From Tolypothrix sp. PCC 7712 (GTDB lineage: Bacteria; Cyanobacteriota; Cyanobacteriia; Cyanobacteriales; Nostocaceae): a stretch of DNA of 64,000 nt. Location: assembly GCF_025860405.1 (NCBI RefSeq), contig NZ_CP063785.1:6883390-6947389 (forward strand), in the 5' to 3' direction. The notes under the pieces are model-generated. The model worked only from the letters and a program-made list of their open reading frames with translations. It had not been told where the DNA came from and searched no databases. A program made the translations under genes and the position numbers. Shown piece after piece: positions 54,513-62,757 of the stretch (the stretch's first letter is position 1; each line of letters opens with the position of its first letter).

Positions 54513-55631
54513 ATGAATTCAGGAATTGACCTCCAAGGAACTTTTATTAAATCCCTCACGGATTTAGGATTACCACCAGACGCAGCCAAAGCGATTTGGA
54601 TGCCTCTGCCGATGATACTGATGCTAATTGGGGCAACAGTGGGAGTATTAGTAGCTACATGGCTAGAGCGGAAAATTTCCGCCGCAGCTCAACAGCGGAT
54701 TGGCCCGGAATACATGGGGCCTTTTGGTTTGCTGGTACCAGTCGCAGATGGTTTGAAGCTCGTCTTTAAAGAAGATATAGTACCAGCCAAGTCCGACCCC
54801 TGGCTGTTTACTCTCGGCCCCATCATTGTTGTCATTCCAGTGTTTCTGTCGTTTCTGATTGTGCCCTTTGGACAGAACATTGTGATTACAAATGTTGGCA
54901 TGGGGGTCTTTTTATGGATTGCCTTGTCTAGCATTCAGCCAATTGGCTTATTGATGGCTGGCTATGCATCCAATAACAAATACTCGCTCTTAGGGGGCTT
55001 AAGGGCCGCAGCGCAGTCAATTAGTTATGAAATTCCCCTGGCGCTGAGTGTGTTAGCGATCGCAATGATGTCTAACAGCCTCAGCACCGTTGATATTGTT
55101 AACCAACAATCTGGTTACGGCATTTTGGGTTGGAATATTTGGCGACAACCAGCAGGTTTCTTAATCTTTTGGATAGCCGCTCTAGCTGAGTGTGAACGCT
55201 TACCCTTTGACTTACCTGAAGCCGAAGAAGAACTAGTAGCAGGTTATCAAACAGAATATGCCGGTATGAAATTCGGTTTATTCTACCTGGGTTCCTACGT
55301 TAACTTAATCCTTTCTAGCTTACTTGTTGCTATTTTATACCTCGGTGGTTGGGATTTTCCCATTCCCATCAGTGCGATCGCTAATTGGCTAGGTGTTAGT
55401 GAACTCAATCCAGTATTGCAGGTTGTCACTGCATCTTTGGGTATCATTATGACCGTACTCAAAGCTTACTTACTAGTATTTGTAGCCATTTTGTTGCGCT
55501 GGACAGTACCCCGGGTACGGATTGACCAATTGTTAGATCTAGGATGGAAGTTCTTACTACCAGTTGGTTTGGTTAATCTGCTATTAACCGCCGCCCTGAA
55601 ACTAGCTTTTCCCGTCGCCTTTGGAGGTTAG
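54513..55631 (+). CDS. ndhA: NDH-1 subunit NdhA
   Basis: 372 residues, ATG at 54513. Homologue of complex I NuoH/ND1, about eight membrane helices. Conserved: WLERKISAAAQQRIGPEYMGPFG, GLKLVFKEDIVP, QSISYEIPLALSVL, AALAECERLPFDLPEAEEELVAGYQTEYAGMKFGLFYLG. It forms part of the quinone pocket of the thylakoid NDH-1 complex, used for cyclic electron flow and CO2 uptake. First of the ndhA-I-G-E set. Confidence 0.98.
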   Translation: MNSGIDLQGTFIKSLTDLGLPPDAAKAIWMPLPMILMLIGATVGVLVATWLERKISAAAQQRIGPEYMGPFGLLVPVADGLKLVFKEDIVPAKSDPWLFTLGPIIVVIPVFLSFLIVPFGQNIVITNVGMGVFLWIALSSIQPIGLLMAGYASNNKYSLLGGLRAAAQSISYEIPLALSVLAIAMMSNSLSTVDIVNQQSGYGILGWNIWRQPAGFLIFWIAALAECERLPFDLPEAEEELVAGYQTEYAGMKFGLFYLGSYVNLILSSLLVAILYLGGWDFPIPISAIANWLGVSELNPVLQVVTASLGIIMTVLKAYLLVFVAILLRWTVPRVRIDQLLDLGWKFLLPVGLVNLLLTAALKLAFPVAFGG

Positions 55632-55725
55632 TCATCAGTCATTTGTCAACTTCCCAATGACAAAGCGCAAAGTCTGAGCGGAGGTTTTCTCCGATCAGAA
55701 CTTTGTAAGAGATGACTGATGACTA
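55629..55725 (+). repeat. Large nested stem-loop between ndhA and ndhI
   Basis: Outer arms TAGTCATCAGTCAT (55629-55642, overlapping the ndhA stop) and ATGACTGATGACTA (55712-55725) pair perfectly over 14 bp. An inner stem, CAAAGTCTGA-CGGAG with CTCCG-TCAGAACTTTG, lies between. It may stabilise or segment the ndh transcript. Confidence 0.8.
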
Positions 55726-55754
55726 ATAAAGAACAACAGAGAGAGTAAAACACA

Positions 55755-56339
55755 ATGCTAAAGTTCCTGAAGCAAGTTGGCGATTATGCCAAGGAAGCAG
55801 TACAAGCTGGTCGTTACATTGGTCAAGGGTTATCTGTAACCTTTGACCATATGCGTCGGCGGCCAATTACTGTACAGTACCCTTACGAAAAATTAATTCC
55901 TGGTGAACGTTTTCGCGGCAGAATTCACTTTGAGTTTGATAAATGTATCGCTTGTGAAGTTTGTGTGCGTGTTTGCCCTATCAACCTACCTGTAGTTGAT
56001 TGGGAATTCGATAAAGCCAGCAAAAAGAAAAAGCTCAATCACTACAGTATTGACTTTGGAGTTTGTATCTTCTGCGGTAACTGTGTGGAATATTGCCCAA
56101 CTAACTGTCTTTCCATGACGGAAGATTACGAGCTATCCACTTATGATCGCCATGAGTTGAACTATGATAACGTGGCCTTGGGACGCTTACCTTACAAGGT
56201 AACCAACGACCCAATGGTGACACCACTACGCGAATTAGTTTATCTGCCTAAGGGTGTCATGGAACCCCACGATCTACCTGCTGATGCTCCCCGTCCTGGT
56301 GCGCGTCCAGAAGACCTGGTAGAACAAACAGAAAAATAA
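55755..56339 (+). CDS. ndhI: NDH-1 iron-sulfur subunit NdhI
   Basis: 194 residues, ATG at 55755. Two 4Fe-4S motifs: CIACEVCVRVCP and CIFCGNCVEYCP. The C-terminal extension after the second cluster is the cyanobacterial type. The subunit relays electrons in the NDH-1 peripheral arm. Confidence 0.98.
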   Translation: MLKFLKQVGDYAKEAVQAGRYIGQGLSVTFDHMRRRPITVQYPYEKLIPGERFRGRIHFEFDKCIACEVCVRVCPINLPVVDWEFDKASKKKKLNHYSIDFGVCIFCGNCVEYCPTNCLSMTEDYELSTYDRHELNYDNVALGRLPYKVTNDPMVTPLRELVYLPKGVMEPHDLPADAPRPGARPEDLVEQTEK

Positions 56340-56369
56340 ATTGATTTAGTCATCTGTCCTTTGTCATTT

Positions 56370-56425
56370 GTCCTTTGCTAATGACTAATGGCTAATGACT
56401 AATGACTAATGACCAACGACAAGTG
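56370..56425. repeat. STRR of AATGACT heptamers between ndhI and ndhG
   Basis: Repeated AATGACT/AATGGCT/AATGACC units around 56380-56412 fill the space between the two genes. Confidence 0.8.
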
Positions 56426-56442
56426 ATTGAGGACAAAAAACA

Positions 56443-57093
56443 GTGAATCTAGCAGAAGGAGTACAGATTGTTTCCTTTGGCATACTGGCTGTAATGATGA
56501 TTGGGGCAGCATTAGGTGTAGTGTTGTCTTCTAGTATCGTCTATTCAGCCTTTTTGCTGGGTGGGGTGTTCATCAGCATAGCTGGGCTGTATTTATTGCT
56601 CAATGGCGACTTTGTAGCAGCAGCACAAGTGCTGATTTATGTTGGTGCAGTTAACGTACTGATCTTGTTTGCGATCATGTTGGTTAACAAGCGGCAAGAT
56701 TTTGCGCCTTATCCTAGTGCTGGACTACGAAAAATCTTTACAGGTGTAGTCAGCTTGGGATTGTTTGGGCTTTTAAGCACAATGATCTTGGCAACGCCTT
56801 GGGCTTACGCAACAAATCCTGTAACTGGCGAAAGTTCAATAGTTGTGATTGGCCAGCATTTCTTTACGGATTTTCTCCTACCTTTTGAATTAGCTTCCGT
56901 TTTGTTGTTGATGGCGATGGTGGGAGCAATTATTTTGGCGCGTCGCGAATACTTACCAGATGCAGACACTACCGAACAGGCACAAAGTGTTTTAACTTTG
57001 CCAGAACGTCCGAAAGAAATGGCAGCAATCGGTAGCATTCGCAATGACTCTGGCGATACTCCCGTATATCGTGGCAGTTCTCGCCGCGAATAA
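56443..57093 (+). CDS. ndhG: NDH-1 subunit NdhG
   Basis: 216 residues from a GTG at 56443, supported by GAGG about 10 nt upstream. Homologue of NuoJ/ND6: five membrane helices with SSSIVYSAFLLGGVFISIAGLYLLLNGDFVAAAQVLIYVGAVNVLILFAIMLV. Cytoplasmic C terminus polar. Confidence 0.97.
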   Translation: MNLAEGVQIVSFGILAVMMIGAALGVVLSSSIVYSAFLLGGVFISIAGLYLLLNGDFVAAAQVLIYVGAVNVLILFAIMLVNKRQDFAPYPSAGLRKIFTGVVSLGLFGLLSTMILATPWAYATNPVTGESSIVVIGQHFFTDFLLPFELASVLLLMAMVGAIILARREYLPDADTTEQAQSVLTLPERPKEMAAIGSIRNDSGDTPVYRGSSRRE

Positions 57094-57143
57094 GGCAAAG
57101 CAACAACTAACAAACGATATCTCAATAAAAACTCCAAAGATTC

Positions 57144-57449
57144 ATGCAACTCCAGTACTTTTTATTACTTGCAGCTGCTTTATTTTGTATAGGCATCTAC
57201 GGTTTGATTACCAGCCGCAACGCTGTGCGGGTACTGATGTCAATCGAGTTGCTGCTAAATGCTGTTAATTTGAATTTAATGGCATTTTCCAACTTCTTGG
57301 ACTCAACATTAATTAAAGGTCAAGTGTTCACCGTTTTTGTGATCACCGTGGCCGCAGCCGAGGCGGCGGTAGGTTTAGCGATCGTGCTTGCCATTTATCG
57401 CAACCGTGATACCGTCGATATGGAGCAGTTTAATCTCCTGAAGTGGTAA
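57144..57449 (+). CDS. ndhE: NDH-1 subunit NdhE
   Basis: 101 residues, ATG at 57144. Homologue of NuoK/ND4L: three membrane helices with YGLITSRNAVRVLMSIELLLNAVNLNL and the conserved Glu in the third helix (VAAAEAAVGLAIVLAIYRNR). The next gene, nadK, starts 6 bp after its stop. Confidence 0.98.
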   Translation: MQLQYFLLLAAALFCIGIYGLITSRNAVRVLMSIELLLNAVNLNLMAFSNFLDSTLIKGQVFTVFVITVAAAEAAVGLAIVLAIYRNRDTVDMEQFNLLKW

Positions 57450-57455
57450 TTTTGC

Positions 57456-58376
57456 GTGCAACTCAAGCAGGTAATCATTGCTTATAAGGCACGGGATGCC
57501 CAAAGTAAACGTTGGGCAGAAATCTGTGCTAAACAACTAGAAAATCGCCAGTGTCATGTGTTGATGGGGCCTAGCGGCCCAAAAGATAACCCTTATCCGG
57601 TGTTCTTAGCTTCCGCAGGTCAACCAATTGATTTGGCATTGGTACTTGGTGGTGATGGCACTGTATTAACAGGTGCCAGACATCTCGCTCCAGTTGGCAT
57701 CCCCATTCTGGGAGTGAATGTGGGAGGTCATCTGGGGTTCTTAACTGAATCCGTTGAAGAATTTCAAGATACGGAAAAAGTTTGGGATCGACTCTTTGAG
57801 GATCGCTATGCTATCCAGCGGCGAATGATGTTGCAAGCGGCAGTTTTTGAGGGTTATGGCCCGAATTTAGAACCAGTCAGCGAACGCTATTTGGCTTTGA
57901 ATGAATTCTGTGTCAAACCCGCTTCTGCCGATCGCATGATTACCTCAATTTTGGAAATGGAAATTGATGGTGAGGTAGTCGATCAATATGTTGGCGATGG
58001 GTTAATTATTTCTACTCCCACGGGTTCCACTGGTTACACCGTTTCCGCCAATGGCCCAATTATGCACGATGGTATGGAAGCGATTACCATCACTCCCATT
58101 TGCCCCATGAGCCTTTCTAGTCGTCCCCTCGTCTTACCCCCTGGTTCTGTGGTCAGCATTTGGCCTTTGGGGGATTATGATTTGAGTACTAAGCTGTGGA
58201 CAGATGGGGTTTTAGCTACTTCAATTTGGCCAGGACACCGCGTTGATGTGCGGATGGCTGATTGTCGAGCTAAATTTATCATTTTGCGGGAGAACAATTC
58301 ATATTATCAAACGTTGCGAGAGAAGTTACTTTGGGCAGGTACTAGGGTTCGCTACAGTAATAATCACCGCAATTGA
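57456..58376 (+). CDS. nadK: NAD kinase
   Basis: 306 residues from a GTG at 57456. Makes NADP from NAD, ATP or polyphosphate. Signatures: VLGGDGTVLTGAR (GGDG catalytic loop), GVNVGGHLGFLTE, DGLIISTPTGSTGYTVSANGP, and PICPMSLSSRPLVLP. Only 6 bp separate it from ndhE, so it should be co-transcribed with the ndh genes, tying NADP pool size to NDH-1. A terminator lies about 225 bp downstream. Confidence 0.97.
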   Translation: MQLKQVIIAYKARDAQSKRWAEICAKQLENRQCHVLMGPSGPKDNPYPVFLASAGQPIDLALVLGGDGTVLTGARHLAPVGIPILGVNVGGHLGFLTESVEEFQDTEKVWDRLFEDRYAIQRRMMLQAAVFEGYGPNLEPVSERYLALNEFCVKPASADRMITSILEMEIDGEVVDQYVGDGLIISTPTGSTGYTVSANGPIMHDGMEAITITPICPMSLSSRPLVLPPGSVVSIWPLGDYDLSTKLWTDGVLATSIWPGHRVDVRMADCRAKFIILRENNSYYQTLREKLLWAGTRVRYSNNHRN

Positions 58377-58952
58377 TTGTCTGATATCTGGACAATTACG
58401 CATCTACCAATTGCCAAAGTGATATCCTTCCCTGATTCTTGTCTATCTTCAGGGAAAGGAAACATGATGAAAATATAGTGCGTAGGCGTAGCCCATCGTA
58501 GACATCGCACTATTAGTCATCCTAACTATTGTGGAAAATTTGTCATTGACAAATGATAGATAATTCAATGGTTTTGATCAGACCTGTAAAAAATATACAA
58601 GCCCCCGGATAATTCCGAGGGTTTTTTGTCTCTCTGTGAGAATGTTATACCAAAGCTATGAATGCATAACATTTATTAAACATTTTGTATCTTATTGCCA
58701 GATTTTTTTAGCAATTCTGTTCATAATACAAACAACCTATCTCATACCATTTTGGATTTTAGATTTTAGATTTTGGATTGGGAATTACTATCTGTATTAC
58801 AGTCTTACTAATCCATCTATCGCCTTCTTTTTTCAAATTGGTATCAAAACTCTATAATCTTTAAATTTCTCTTAACATCAGGAATAGTTTTTGATGTTTA
58901 ATTGTTGATTTTTATCAGTAGGATATTTTTCAAATTTCCCGTAGGAAGACAG
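58377..58952. other. Intergenic region after nadK
   Basis: About 575 bp. Contains a small hairpin repeat (58477-58511, GTGCG...CGCAC), the terminator at 58602, and an AT-rich leader of the next gene. No gene seen. Confidence 0.5.
58602..58627 (+). terminator. Rho-independent terminator
   Basis: CCCCCGGA and TCCGAGGG (one mismatch) with a 4-nt loop, followed by TTTTTTGT. Probably ends the ndhAIGE-nadK transcript. Confidence 0.8.
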
Positions 58953-59744
58953 ATGGAAATCTCTTGCCACAACATCTATCAGCCACTTAGTCCTCCTTCA
59001 TTATTTCAAGATTTTCCAATTTTACAAAGCCAAAATTATCTTTTAAAACTTGCTTCAACAGAAGAAGAGTTAGAATCTATATTTCGTTTACGCTTTGAAG
59101 TTTTTAATCTTGAGTTAAATTTAGGTTTATCTAGTTCTAACTTGAGCCAAATGGATCGAGATAGGTTTGATAATGTTTGCCATCATTTGATGTTGATTTC
59201 TCAAGTTACTGGTAAAACTATAGGAACCTATCGGATGCAAACCTATACGATGGCTTCTAAAGGATTAGGTTTTGATGCTGCTGATATATTTAATCTTAAT
59301 GCGATTCCCGAGTATGTGCTGCAAATGTCTGTGGAAGTTGGACGTGCTTGTATAGCTAAAGAATATCGCAATAGTCAATCACTTTTATTACTATGGCAAG
59401 GGCTAGCAAATTATCTAATTCTTAGTCGCTGTAAATATTTTTTTGGATGTGCATCGCTACTGACACAAAATCCTTGGCAAGCTGCTTGTGCTTATCATTA
59501 TTTTCAGCGTCATAATTTAATGCATCCAAGCATTTTAGTATATCCAAATTTACAATACTCTCTAGAAATTAGTCCAAATTGTCCAGATTCTTGCAATGTT
59601 AACATTCCTAATATTTTGCAAGCATATTTAAGCATTGGTGCAAAAATATGTAGTCTTCCAGCTATTGATAGGCAGTTCAAAACTATCGATTTTTTAACTA
59701 TATCAAGTATAGAAGAATTTATTAAAAGGCATTTGCCTAGTTAA
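58953..59744 (+). CDS. OlsB-type N-acyltransferase (GNAT fold, acetyltransf_5)
   Basis: 263 residues from ATG 58953, chosen because AGGA lies 6 nt upstream; a TTG at 58902 would add 17 residues. Core signatures of the ornithine/lysine N-acyltransferase and autoinducer-synthase-like GNAT superfamily: EELESIFRLRFEVFNLELN, IGTYRMQT, VEVGRACIAKEYRNSQSLLLLWQGLANYLILSRCKYFFGCASL. OlsB-type enzymes move an acyl chain from ACP to an amine, often in ornithine-lipid synthesis; FeeM-like enzymes make N-acyl amino acids. Substrate not knowable here, and no olsA neighbour is visible. Confidence 0.88.
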   Translation: MEISCHNIYQPLSPPSLFQDFPILQSQNYLLKLASTEEELESIFRLRFEVFNLELNLGLSSSNLSQMDRDRFDNVCHHLMLISQVTGKTIGTYRMQTYTMASKGLGFDAADIFNLNAIPEYVLQMSVEVGRACIAKEYRNSQSLLLLWQGLANYLILSRCKYFFGCASLLTQNPWQAACAYHYFQRHNLMHPSILVYPNLQYSLEISPNCPDSCNVNIPNILQAYLSIGAKICSLPAIDRQFKTIDFLTISSIEEFIKRHLPS

Positions 59745-59904
59745 GTAAATGGGTGCTTTATTTTAATTATGTAATATTAACCCAACAATTTATGTTGATT
59801 TAAATAAATAATTTGAATTAGAAGGTGCGTTGCGCTACGCGACAACACACCCTACATTTACGATGGGTTTAATGCAAAATATAAAATCCTAAATTTTTTG
59901 AACG

Positions 59905-60528
59905 ATGACGATATCTAATGAATTATGGATAGCAAATCAAGATTTAGCTCAAGCTTGTTTAAATCATCCTTTTGTGCAAGGTATTGCTAAAGGTACTCTG
60001 GAGCAAGATAAATTTGCTTACTATGTAGGACAAGATGCTTTTTTCTTAGAAGCTTTTGCTCGTGCTTACAGTATCGCCGCCGCTAAAGCACCAGATTGGC
60101 AAGGATTTACGATATTTCATAGTCTAGCTGATGGTGTTTTGCAAGAATTGCGGCTACATGAGGGATATGCTGCTGAGTGGGGAGTAAATTTGCATTCTGT
60201 ACAACCAGGAGCAGCCACCCGTCGGTATACTGACTTTTTATTAGCGACAGCTTGGGGTGGAGATGTGGGTTTAACAGCTGCGGCGATGTCTCCTTGTATG
60301 CGTTTGTATGCATTTTTAGGAGAACAGTTAGCTAAAGATGGCATTCCGGATCATCTTTATGCAAACTGGATTCGGACTTACAGTAGTACAGATTTTCAGC
60401 CATTAGCAGCACAATTAGAAAGTTTAGTTGATAGTTACGCCAGTGCTACAGCGTTGGTAAACTCTACTTACCGCTATGCTATGTTCTGTGAACGTGACTT
60501 TTTTCAAGCAGCGTGGGAAGGTTTGTGA
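59905..60528 (+). CDS. tenA: TenA family protein (thiaminase II-like)
   Basis: 207 residues, ATG at 59905. All-alpha fold with HPFVQGIAKGTLEQDKFAYYVGQDAFFLEAFARAY (Asp and Tyr of the pyrimidine pocket), MSPCMRLYAFLG with the catalytic Cys, and a C-terminal YRYAMFCERDFFQAAW carrying the Glu. Salvages thiamine by hydrolysing aminopyrimidine compounds. Stand-alone gene; the symbol reflects the family. Confidence 0.93.
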   Translation: MTISNELWIANQDLAQACLNHPFVQGIAKGTLEQDKFAYYVGQDAFFLEAFARAYSIAAAKAPDWQGFTIFHSLADGVLQELRLHEGYAAEWGVNLHSVQPGAATRRYTDFLLATAWGGDVGLTAAAMSPCMRLYAFLGEQLAKDGIPDHLYANWIRTYSSTDFQPLAAQLESLVDSYASATALVNSTYRYAMFCERDFFQAAWEGL

Positions 60529-60625
60529 ATGGGTTAAGGGGGAAAGGGTAAGGGGAAAAGGTTAAGGGGGGAAGGGTAAGGGGGAAAGGTTAAGGGGGAA
60601 AGGTTAAGGGGAAAAGGGTAAAAAA
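60529..60625. repeat. G/A-rich tandem repeat
   Basis: Imperfect units of GGGGGAAAGGTTAAG and AGGGGAAAAGGGTA right after the tenA stop, purine-only on the plus strand apart from T. Unit length about 12-16 bp. The following ATACCCTTTCACCTTTTACC (60641-60660) is roughly complementary to the end of it, so a long imperfect hairpin is possible. Confidence 0.75.
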
Positions 60626-60700
60626 ATTTTATACCCTTTCACCTTTTACCTAAATTAATGCGATCGCTCTTATTATTGGGGCAAATATACACAAGACTGC

Positions 60701-61438
60701 TCAAGCTGTTTGCATCCCAATATCGAAGGTTGCGGCGTAACCTTGGCTGGTTTTGGTGAGGTTGAGTAGCAATTGCTGTCCACCATCGTTGAAAATCCCG
60801 TCTTGTGAGTTATTGAGTGTGCGCTGTCCTTTGCTGGCGTATGGGGGTTGTGTATATACGCGATCGCTCATGGCATCATCAAAATATAGTTGTGAGGTAA
60901 ATTCGTAACTCTGGTTTGATGTCCCTTGTGTGCGTACTTTGAAGTGAATATGTACTGTTCTACCTTGATACCAACCCGGATAAATGGTTGTGAATTGGAC
61001 AGTTCCGTTTGCGTCTGTTACTTGATATCCACGCAAAAACTTTTTACCAATGGTATTGAAGCGTGGATCTTCCACGTCTGAATAAACGCCTAGCGCGTCA
61101 CAATGCCAAATATCTACAATCGCATTTGCTAAAGGCTGACATTGATTATTACTAACTTGAGAAACTCGCAGTGTCAGTTGTAGCGGTACACCTTCTTTTA
61201 CTGAACCATCTGCGGGATCGGATCTGATGTCAGAACGGTTGAGTTTTTCATCTACAAAATATGGGCCTTCGGTCTGTTCTGGCCTAATTACACACCCAGG
61301 TAAACTTGATTGTGCTTGCACAGATTGAAACTTTCTGGGGAGACATCCTACCAGTATTGCAGTTCCAGCTACTCTGAATAAAGCTAGTGTTTGTCTGCGG
61401 TTCAAAATCCAATTTAGTTGCTGATTGTTGTTGTTCAC
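60701..61438 (-). CDS. Exported intradiol ring-cleavage dioxygenase-like protein
   Basis: About 245 residues from GTG 61438, which gives a plausible twin-arginine signal (NRRQTLALFRVAGTAILVGCLP). A TTG at 61537, abutting the stop of the gene upstream, would add 33 residues that look like untranslated leader. The mature part has the intradiol fold: CVIRPEQTEGPYFVDE, NAIVDIWHCDALGVYSDVED and YPGWYQGRTVHIHFKVR with the Fe ligands Tyr, Tyr, His and His. This class cleaves catechols between the hydroxyls with non-haem Fe(III); exported members are less well understood. It follows a repeat-containing secreted protein gene on the same strand. Confidence 0.88.
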   Translation of the reverse strand: MNNNNQQLNWILNRRQTLALFRVAGTAILVGCLPRKFQSVQAQSSLPGCVIRPEQTEGPYFVDEKLNRSDIRSDPADGSVKEGVPLQLTLRVSQVSNNQCQPLANAIVDIWHCDALGVYSDVEDPRFNTIGKKFLRGYQVTDANGTVQFTTIYPGWYQGRTVHIHFKVRTQGTSNQSYEFTSQLYFDDAMSDRVYTQPPYASKGQRTLNNSQDGIFNDGGQQLLLNLTKTSQGYAATFDIGMQTA

Positions 61439-61537
61439 AGTCTTGTTGTCAGAGATATTACTATAAATTTCTCTGGTAATTTTGTAAGGCGGGTAAAATT
61501 CCCACCCCACAATATTTTTAGCTTCTGAATATCTCAA

Positions 61538-62173
61538 TTATCTATTTTTTTCAGGGCGATCGCCTGGAGGATTGGCGGGAACTCCCAATGCATCCTTTAA
61601 TTGTTGTTCTGTCACACCTAACTTAGTAGCCGCCGCTTTAAAATCTGGTCGAGGTGGACGCTGCTGATTTCCGCCTTCGCCGGGAGTGGGGGGATTGGCG
61701 GGAACTCCTAACGCATCTTTTAATTGTTGTTCTGTGACACCTAACTTAGTAGCCGCTGCTTTAAAATCAGGCCGAGGTGGATGCTGATGATTACCGCCTT
61801 CACCTGGAGGATTAGCGGGAACTCCTAACGCATCTTTTAATTTTTGTTCTGTAATACCTAACTTAGCCGCGGCCGCTTTAAAATCTGGTCGAGGTGGGCG
61901 TTGCTGATTGCGATCGCCTGGAGTGGGAGGATTAGCAGGAACACCTAAAGCATCCTTTAGTTGTTGTTCTGTGATACCTAACTTAGTAGCCGCTGCTGCG
62001 AAATCAGGATGAGGTGGTCTTCTTTGCCCGTCCTGGGGTTCGTTGGGTGGTTGTGAATTCTGAGCAATGTGCTGAAATTTATTAGCAGCATCTACTTGCT
62101 GAAGTGAGATTAAACCAACTGTACCCAACAAAACAGGAATCGCTGTAATTATTAATGTTCTACGAAATTTCAT
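61538..62173 (-). CDS. Secreted protein with four 33-38-residue repeats
   Basis: 211 residues, ATG at 62173 with GAGG 8 nt upstream. Signal peptide 1-29 (IITAIPVLLGTVGLI). Four tandem repeats follow, each with PDFKAAATKLG(I/V)TEQQL, KDALGVPANPP and a Gly/Gln/Pro/Arg linker. The helical core FKAAATKLGVTEQQLKDAL resembles a short helix-turn-helix motif often annotated in secreted cyanobacterial and actinobacterial proteins. DNA repeats are highly similar, so copy number probably varies. Ends abut the dioxygenase gene. Function unknown. Confidence 0.85.
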   Translation of the reverse strand: MKFRRTLIITAIPVLLGTVGLISLQQVDAANKFQHIAQNSQPPNEPQDGQRRPPHPDFAAAATKLGITEQQLKDALGVPANPPTPGDRNQQRPPRPDFKAAAAKLGITEQKLKDALGVPANPPGEGGNHQHPPRPDFKAAATKLGVTEQQLKDALGVPANPPTPGEGGNQQRPPRPDFKAAATKLGVTEQQLKDALGVPANPPGDRPEKNR

Positions 62174-62219
62174 GATCTTTCCTCAATAGATAGTTTGTTT
62201 ATATTTCTGATTAAGCCAA

Positions 62220-62266
62220 CCCAAAATTACAATTCGCCCTCATGATCAATTACAGTTTTGTAATTT
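62220..62266 (-). promoter_or_regulatory. Shared promoter element, copy 1
   Basis: CCCAAAATTACAA (62220-62232) and AATTACAGTTTTGTAATTT (62248-62266), 28 bp from start to start. The second is itself an inverted repeat (AATTACA/TGTAATT). It lies 46-93 bp upstream of the repeat-protein start at 62173. The same pair with the same spacing is at 62663-62709. Confidence 0.7.
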
Positions 62267-62302
62267 AAGTGGATTGGCTGAACAAAATTACCAGTGTTGT
62301 GA

Positions 62303-62608
62303 TTAACGGTAATTGGGTTTTACCTGAATTTCTTCTAAACCCAAATTATTGGCTTGGGGATTTTGACGATTTTGGTGTTGCTGGGGGCGTTGAGGAGAAC
62401 GCTTTTTCTGTTGAGGACGGGGTTTTTGATGCCTAGCTTGTGGTTTTTTATTAGGTTGTTGCTGTTCAATAAGTGGTCTATCGGTTTGTTGGGCTATTTG
62501 TTCATGCTGATGGGATGGTGCTTCAGCTTTGGCTTGACTAGGTGCAAATGCAAATGAACCAATTACAAAAGGAATCGTGGCTACGGCTAACATTTGACGA
62601 ATTTTCAT
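62303..62608 (-). CDS. Small secreted Gln/Arg/Pro-rich protein
   Basis: 101 residues from ATG 62608 (AAGG about 11 nt upstream; a TTG nine bases earlier is less likely). Signal peptide 1-28 (MLAVATIPFVIGSFAFAPSQAKA). The mature chain is basic and low-complexity (QQQPNKKPQARHQKPRPQQ, SPQRPQQHQNRQNPQ) and ends LEEIQVKPNYR. No family recognised; likely periplasmic. It shares its upstream element with the gene at 62173 and with the divergent regulator. Confidence 0.75.
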   Translation of the reverse strand: MKIRQMLAVATIPFVIGSFAFAPSQAKAEAPSHQHEQIAQQTDRPLIEQQQPNKKPQARHQKPRPQQKKRSPQRPQQHQNRQNPQANNLGLEEIQVKPNYR

Positions 62609-62662
62609 AACAATCAACCTTTTGAAGTAGTGGAGTGGTGTTGATATTTATGATTTAGCCAC

Positions 62663-62709
62663 CCCAAAATTACAAACCACATAGTTTCTGAATTACAGTT
62701 TTGTAATTT
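62663..62709. promoter_or_regulatory. Shared promoter element, copy 2, between divergent genes
   Basis: CCCAAAATTACAA (62663-62675) and AATTACAGTTTTGTAATTT (62691-62709) with the same 28-bp spacing as copy 1. It lies 54-101 bp from the small-protein start (62608) and 48-95 bp from the regulator start (62758), the right place for control in both directions. Confidence 0.72.
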
Positions 62710-62757
62710 GAGCTACAGGGTAATCAATTTAAAATGGAGCCATCAGTAAAGTAATGA

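Noticed and set aside
60529..60660. Possible replication origin or DnaA-box region because of purine-rich tandem repeats
   Set aside because: No DnaA boxes (TTATCCACA type) seen; better explained as a simple repeat.
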